Part shown: piece after piece, positions 63,001 through 64,000 of the stretch
How positions within the stretch are numbered: the first letter of the stretch is position 1
Layout: every line of letters begins with the position of its first letter
From: Sanderia malayensis
Taxonomy: Eukaryota; Cnidaria; Scyphozoa; Semaeostomeae; Pelagiidae
Direction: 5' to 3'
DNA: 64,000 bases
NCBI GenBank assembly: GCA_013076295.1
Contig: RQOL01000616.1
Span: 5,174,392-5,238,391, forward strand
Program-made: the position numbers and the translations under genes
Notes under the pieces: generated by a model
What the model saw: the letters and a program-made list of their open reading frames with translations, nothing else
The model's database searches: none
Told to the model about the DNA's origin: nothing

Positions 63001-64000
63001 GGTTTTTACTGTTGAGATAGCAATTCGGCTGGAACATAATCCAACATTTGATTCTTTCCTTTAAATGAACGATTACTTGATATTTACAACTATTATGCAT
63101 CATATTGTAGACATCATTTGATTATTATGTTTGATATTTTTTGATAATCAATCATGATCTTCTGTTTTTGATGATGATTTAATGTTGACGAAGTTTCTTT
63201 GTTTTCGTTCCAGGTTATGAATTGAAGAGACATGTTATCAACGATTCTGATGCTTCTTCGCCAACTGAAAGTCTGGATGCTAGAACTTGGTCCAATCCTT
63301 GGGGGACATTTTCAGATGGAGACTCGACAGACCAGGATTCATCCAGATTGAATCCAGATTCAGAAAGTTTATCATCATTCAATGATGAAACTGGCTCATC
63401 TAAGGAAATCCACGCCAAGTCAGATAGACCCAATTTAAGCTATCAAAATTCTTTTGCCAAATATCTCGTGCAGAAAGAACCGAAGGAGACTAATAAAGAC
63501 ACTGCAATGAATGAATTATTGAGTCCGGATGGGAACGGCCCGGCATCATCTATCCGGAGACCTTTGAGTAGCGGTTCGGATGAAGTGTTTTTCGGTGGAC
63601 GACATGACTCGCCTGGTTCGGGAAATCCGTCAACTGTTGCCGACCTGCAAACATGTTACGAAGATGTATACGATAGTGAAGGTAGGCCCATGAGTGTTAA
63701 TTTAGAAGATTTGAACATCTATATCCCCGGGCCTCCTAAAATAGCGACCGAAGAGTTGAATGAAAGTGACATCAGGATTCCTTCGCCTCCGGAAGAATTT
63801 GCCGACAATACCGATGGAAGTCGTCGTGCTGCAAGAATCGACGACGAAGATTTGACCGAAAGTACCGAAGATTCCTCGCGAAGTTCTTCGCCCGACGAGC
63901 CTGTTGAATTCATGCAGCCAAATTCGGGACCAACGAGAATTATCGCAACAAGAGACAGTGATCCTCGTACTGCAACAAACTCCGTGAATTGTACCGACGA
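51090..64000 (+). CDS. FRMPD4: FRMPD4/Preso-like scaffold: WW-WW-PDZ-FERM (3' end outside window)
   Basis: The vertebrate relative is a postsynaptic scaffold. Exons: 51090-51250, 52308-52424, 52562-52631, 52925-52976, 53456-53512, 54673-54775, 55390-55456, 56515-56655, 58471-58551, 58696-58818, 59390-59439, 59598-59667, 59770-60156, 60579-60659, 61085-61177, 61605-61764, 62167-62892 and 63214-64000 (open). Phases agree for at least 1,108 residues. Domains: WW1 (35-66, LPQEWEV...GRLYYIN), WW2 (75-104, LPPGWEV...FLYYINH), PDZ (about 130-205, GFGFVAGSEKPVIIRSV), FERM F1 (PNVLKIYLENGQTKSFQY, about 258), F2 (DAVAFEYWYQQ; KLTALQAKLHYLKIASET) and F3 (HGICTVFNETGN; HLVEFSQVSGIV; FLITGYHKI). The tail is acidic and Ser-rich with IYIPGPPK and IRIPSPPEEF. 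One intron has a GC donor. FRMPD1/3 lack the WW module, which favours FRMPD4. Confidence 0.9.
53560..53840. repeat. Dispersed-repeat-like TCGCGA-rich segment
   Basis: This intronic stretch has repeated short palindromic pieces (ATTGCGCATATGCTCGCAATAATCGCGA split as ATTGCGCATATGC and TCGCAATAATCGCGA, then GATCGCGAATTTCGATATTT). It resembles decayed MITEs with TTTGCGA/TCGCGAA motifs. Boundaries are not resolved. Confidence 0.35.
54812..54848. repeat. (TATC/CATC)n tetranucleotide repeat
   Basis: A short run of TATC then CATC units lies just after the PDZ exon ending at 54775. It is a simple repeat with no further support for function. Confidence 0.85.
55886..56149. repeat. 110-bp nearly perfect inverted repeat (fold-back element)
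   Basis: The left arm 55886-55995 and right arm 56040-56149 are reverse complements over 110 bp with a single mismatch that I can find (in the AAGCTTTTCG/AAGCTCTTCG position). The loop of 44 bp is 55996-56039. A 12-bp direct repeat, ATTCAGTATAAG, lies at 55845-55856 and 56150-56161, the latter touching the right arm. It sits in the FRMPD4-like intron between the exons ending at 55456 and starting at 56515, so the pre-mRNA would carry a long double-stranded hairpin. Arms this similar imply a recent origin or ongoing gene conversion. Confidence 0.9.
56976..57129. mobile_element. hAT-type MITE with 8-bp target-site duplication
   Basis: This 154-bp element has perfect 15-bp terminal inverted repeats, CAGGGCCTCTTTTAA and TTAAAAGAGGCCCTG. 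It is flanked on both sides by the 8-bp duplication AGTTCAAT (56968-56975 and 57130-57137). Termini starting CAGGG and 8-bp duplications are the hallmark of hAT elements. It has no coding capacity and lies in an intron of the FRMPD4-like gene. Confidence 0.9.
57628..57783. mobile_element. Pogo/Tigger-like MITE
   Basis: The left end TTGAGCCTCGATAAGTCGAA and the right end TCGACTTATCGAGGTTCAA are inverted complements with few mismatches. An internal GACTTATCGAGGTTC copy is also present. The ends match the CAGTTGAACCTCGATAAGTCGAA type of pogo/Tigger derivatives. It lies in an intron of the FRMPD4-like gene. Confidence 0.75.
58945..59300. repeat. (GTA/GTT)n trinucleotide microsatellite
   Basis: About 350 bp of interspersed GTAGTA and GTTGTA triplets with occasional GCA and ATT variants lie in an intron of the FRMPD4-like gene, upstream of the exon at 59390. 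Its long open frames (poly-Val) are artefacts of the repeat. Confidence 0.95.
61311..61477. mobile_element. Pogo-like MITE
   Basis: It begins TACAGTGAACTCCGTTTAAT followed by TTGAAC and ends with TTCCAATTAAGC...CAATTTGACTGTA. The ends are partly inverted complements and flanked by TA. Internal CGAATTA motifs echo the ends. It lies in an intron of the FRMPD4-like gene, between the exons ending at 61177 and starting at 61605. Confidence 0.6.

Overview
The window is animal (metazoan) genomic DNA: AT-rich, with protein genes broken into many short exons by GT-AG introns (two are GC-AG), microsatellites, minisatellites and small non-autonomous DNA transposons. The gene families (Furry, SLX4, DRAM/TMEM150, GNPDA, PRPS, an Erg-type KCNH channel, a Cys-loop receptor and a WW-PDZ-FERM protein) are metazoan. 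Erg and Cys-loop channels together point to a cnidarian or bilaterian invertebrate rather than a sponge or ctenophore. I cannot name the species. All exon models below were assembled by hand from splice signals, reading phase and family knowledge; none has transcript support.

Layout. (1) 1-9561 +: 3' part of a Furry (FRY) gene, open at the left edge. (2) 9858-10082 and 10416-10619 +: two single-exon microprotein genes that are paralogues of each other. (3) 10863-18791 +: SLX4, the scaffold of structure-specific nucleases. (4) 19308-20165 +: intronless DRAM/TMEM150-family membrane protein. (5) 21132-22543 -: GNPDA, glucosamine-6-phosphate deaminase. (6) 23015-25986 +: PRPS, ribose-phosphate pyrophosphokinase, head-to-head with GNPDA. 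(7) 25987-29952: about 4 kb of intergenic sequence with a 20-bp minisatellite. (8) 29953-40212 +: Erg-type voltage-gated K+ channel (KCNH) without a visible PAS/eag domain. (9) 42310-49244 -: nicotinic-type Cys-loop receptor subunit with a cytoplasmic loop of about 690 residues. (10) 51090-64000 +: FRMPD4/Preso-like scaffold with two WW domains, a PDZ domain and a FERM domain, running off the right edge.

How the genes relate. The first 19 kb is a compact, co-directional run: Furry, the two microproteins and SLX4 are separated by only about 240-330 bp. GNPDA and PRPS share a 471-bp intergenic region that may act as a bidirectional promoter. The right half is enriched for membrane excitability and membrane-scaffold genes with longer introns full of MITEs and inverted repeats. 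I see no shared pathway across the window, and no bacterial, viral or CRISPR-like system.

The most unusual points are the Cys-loop receptor (giant charged loop, Lys/Arg/Glu at the pore mouth, no vicinal cysteine pair), the Erg channel (no PAS, Ala at the inactivation-critical position after the selectivity filter), the tandem microproteins, and a nearly perfect 110-bp inverted repeat in an intron of the FRMPD4-like gene.
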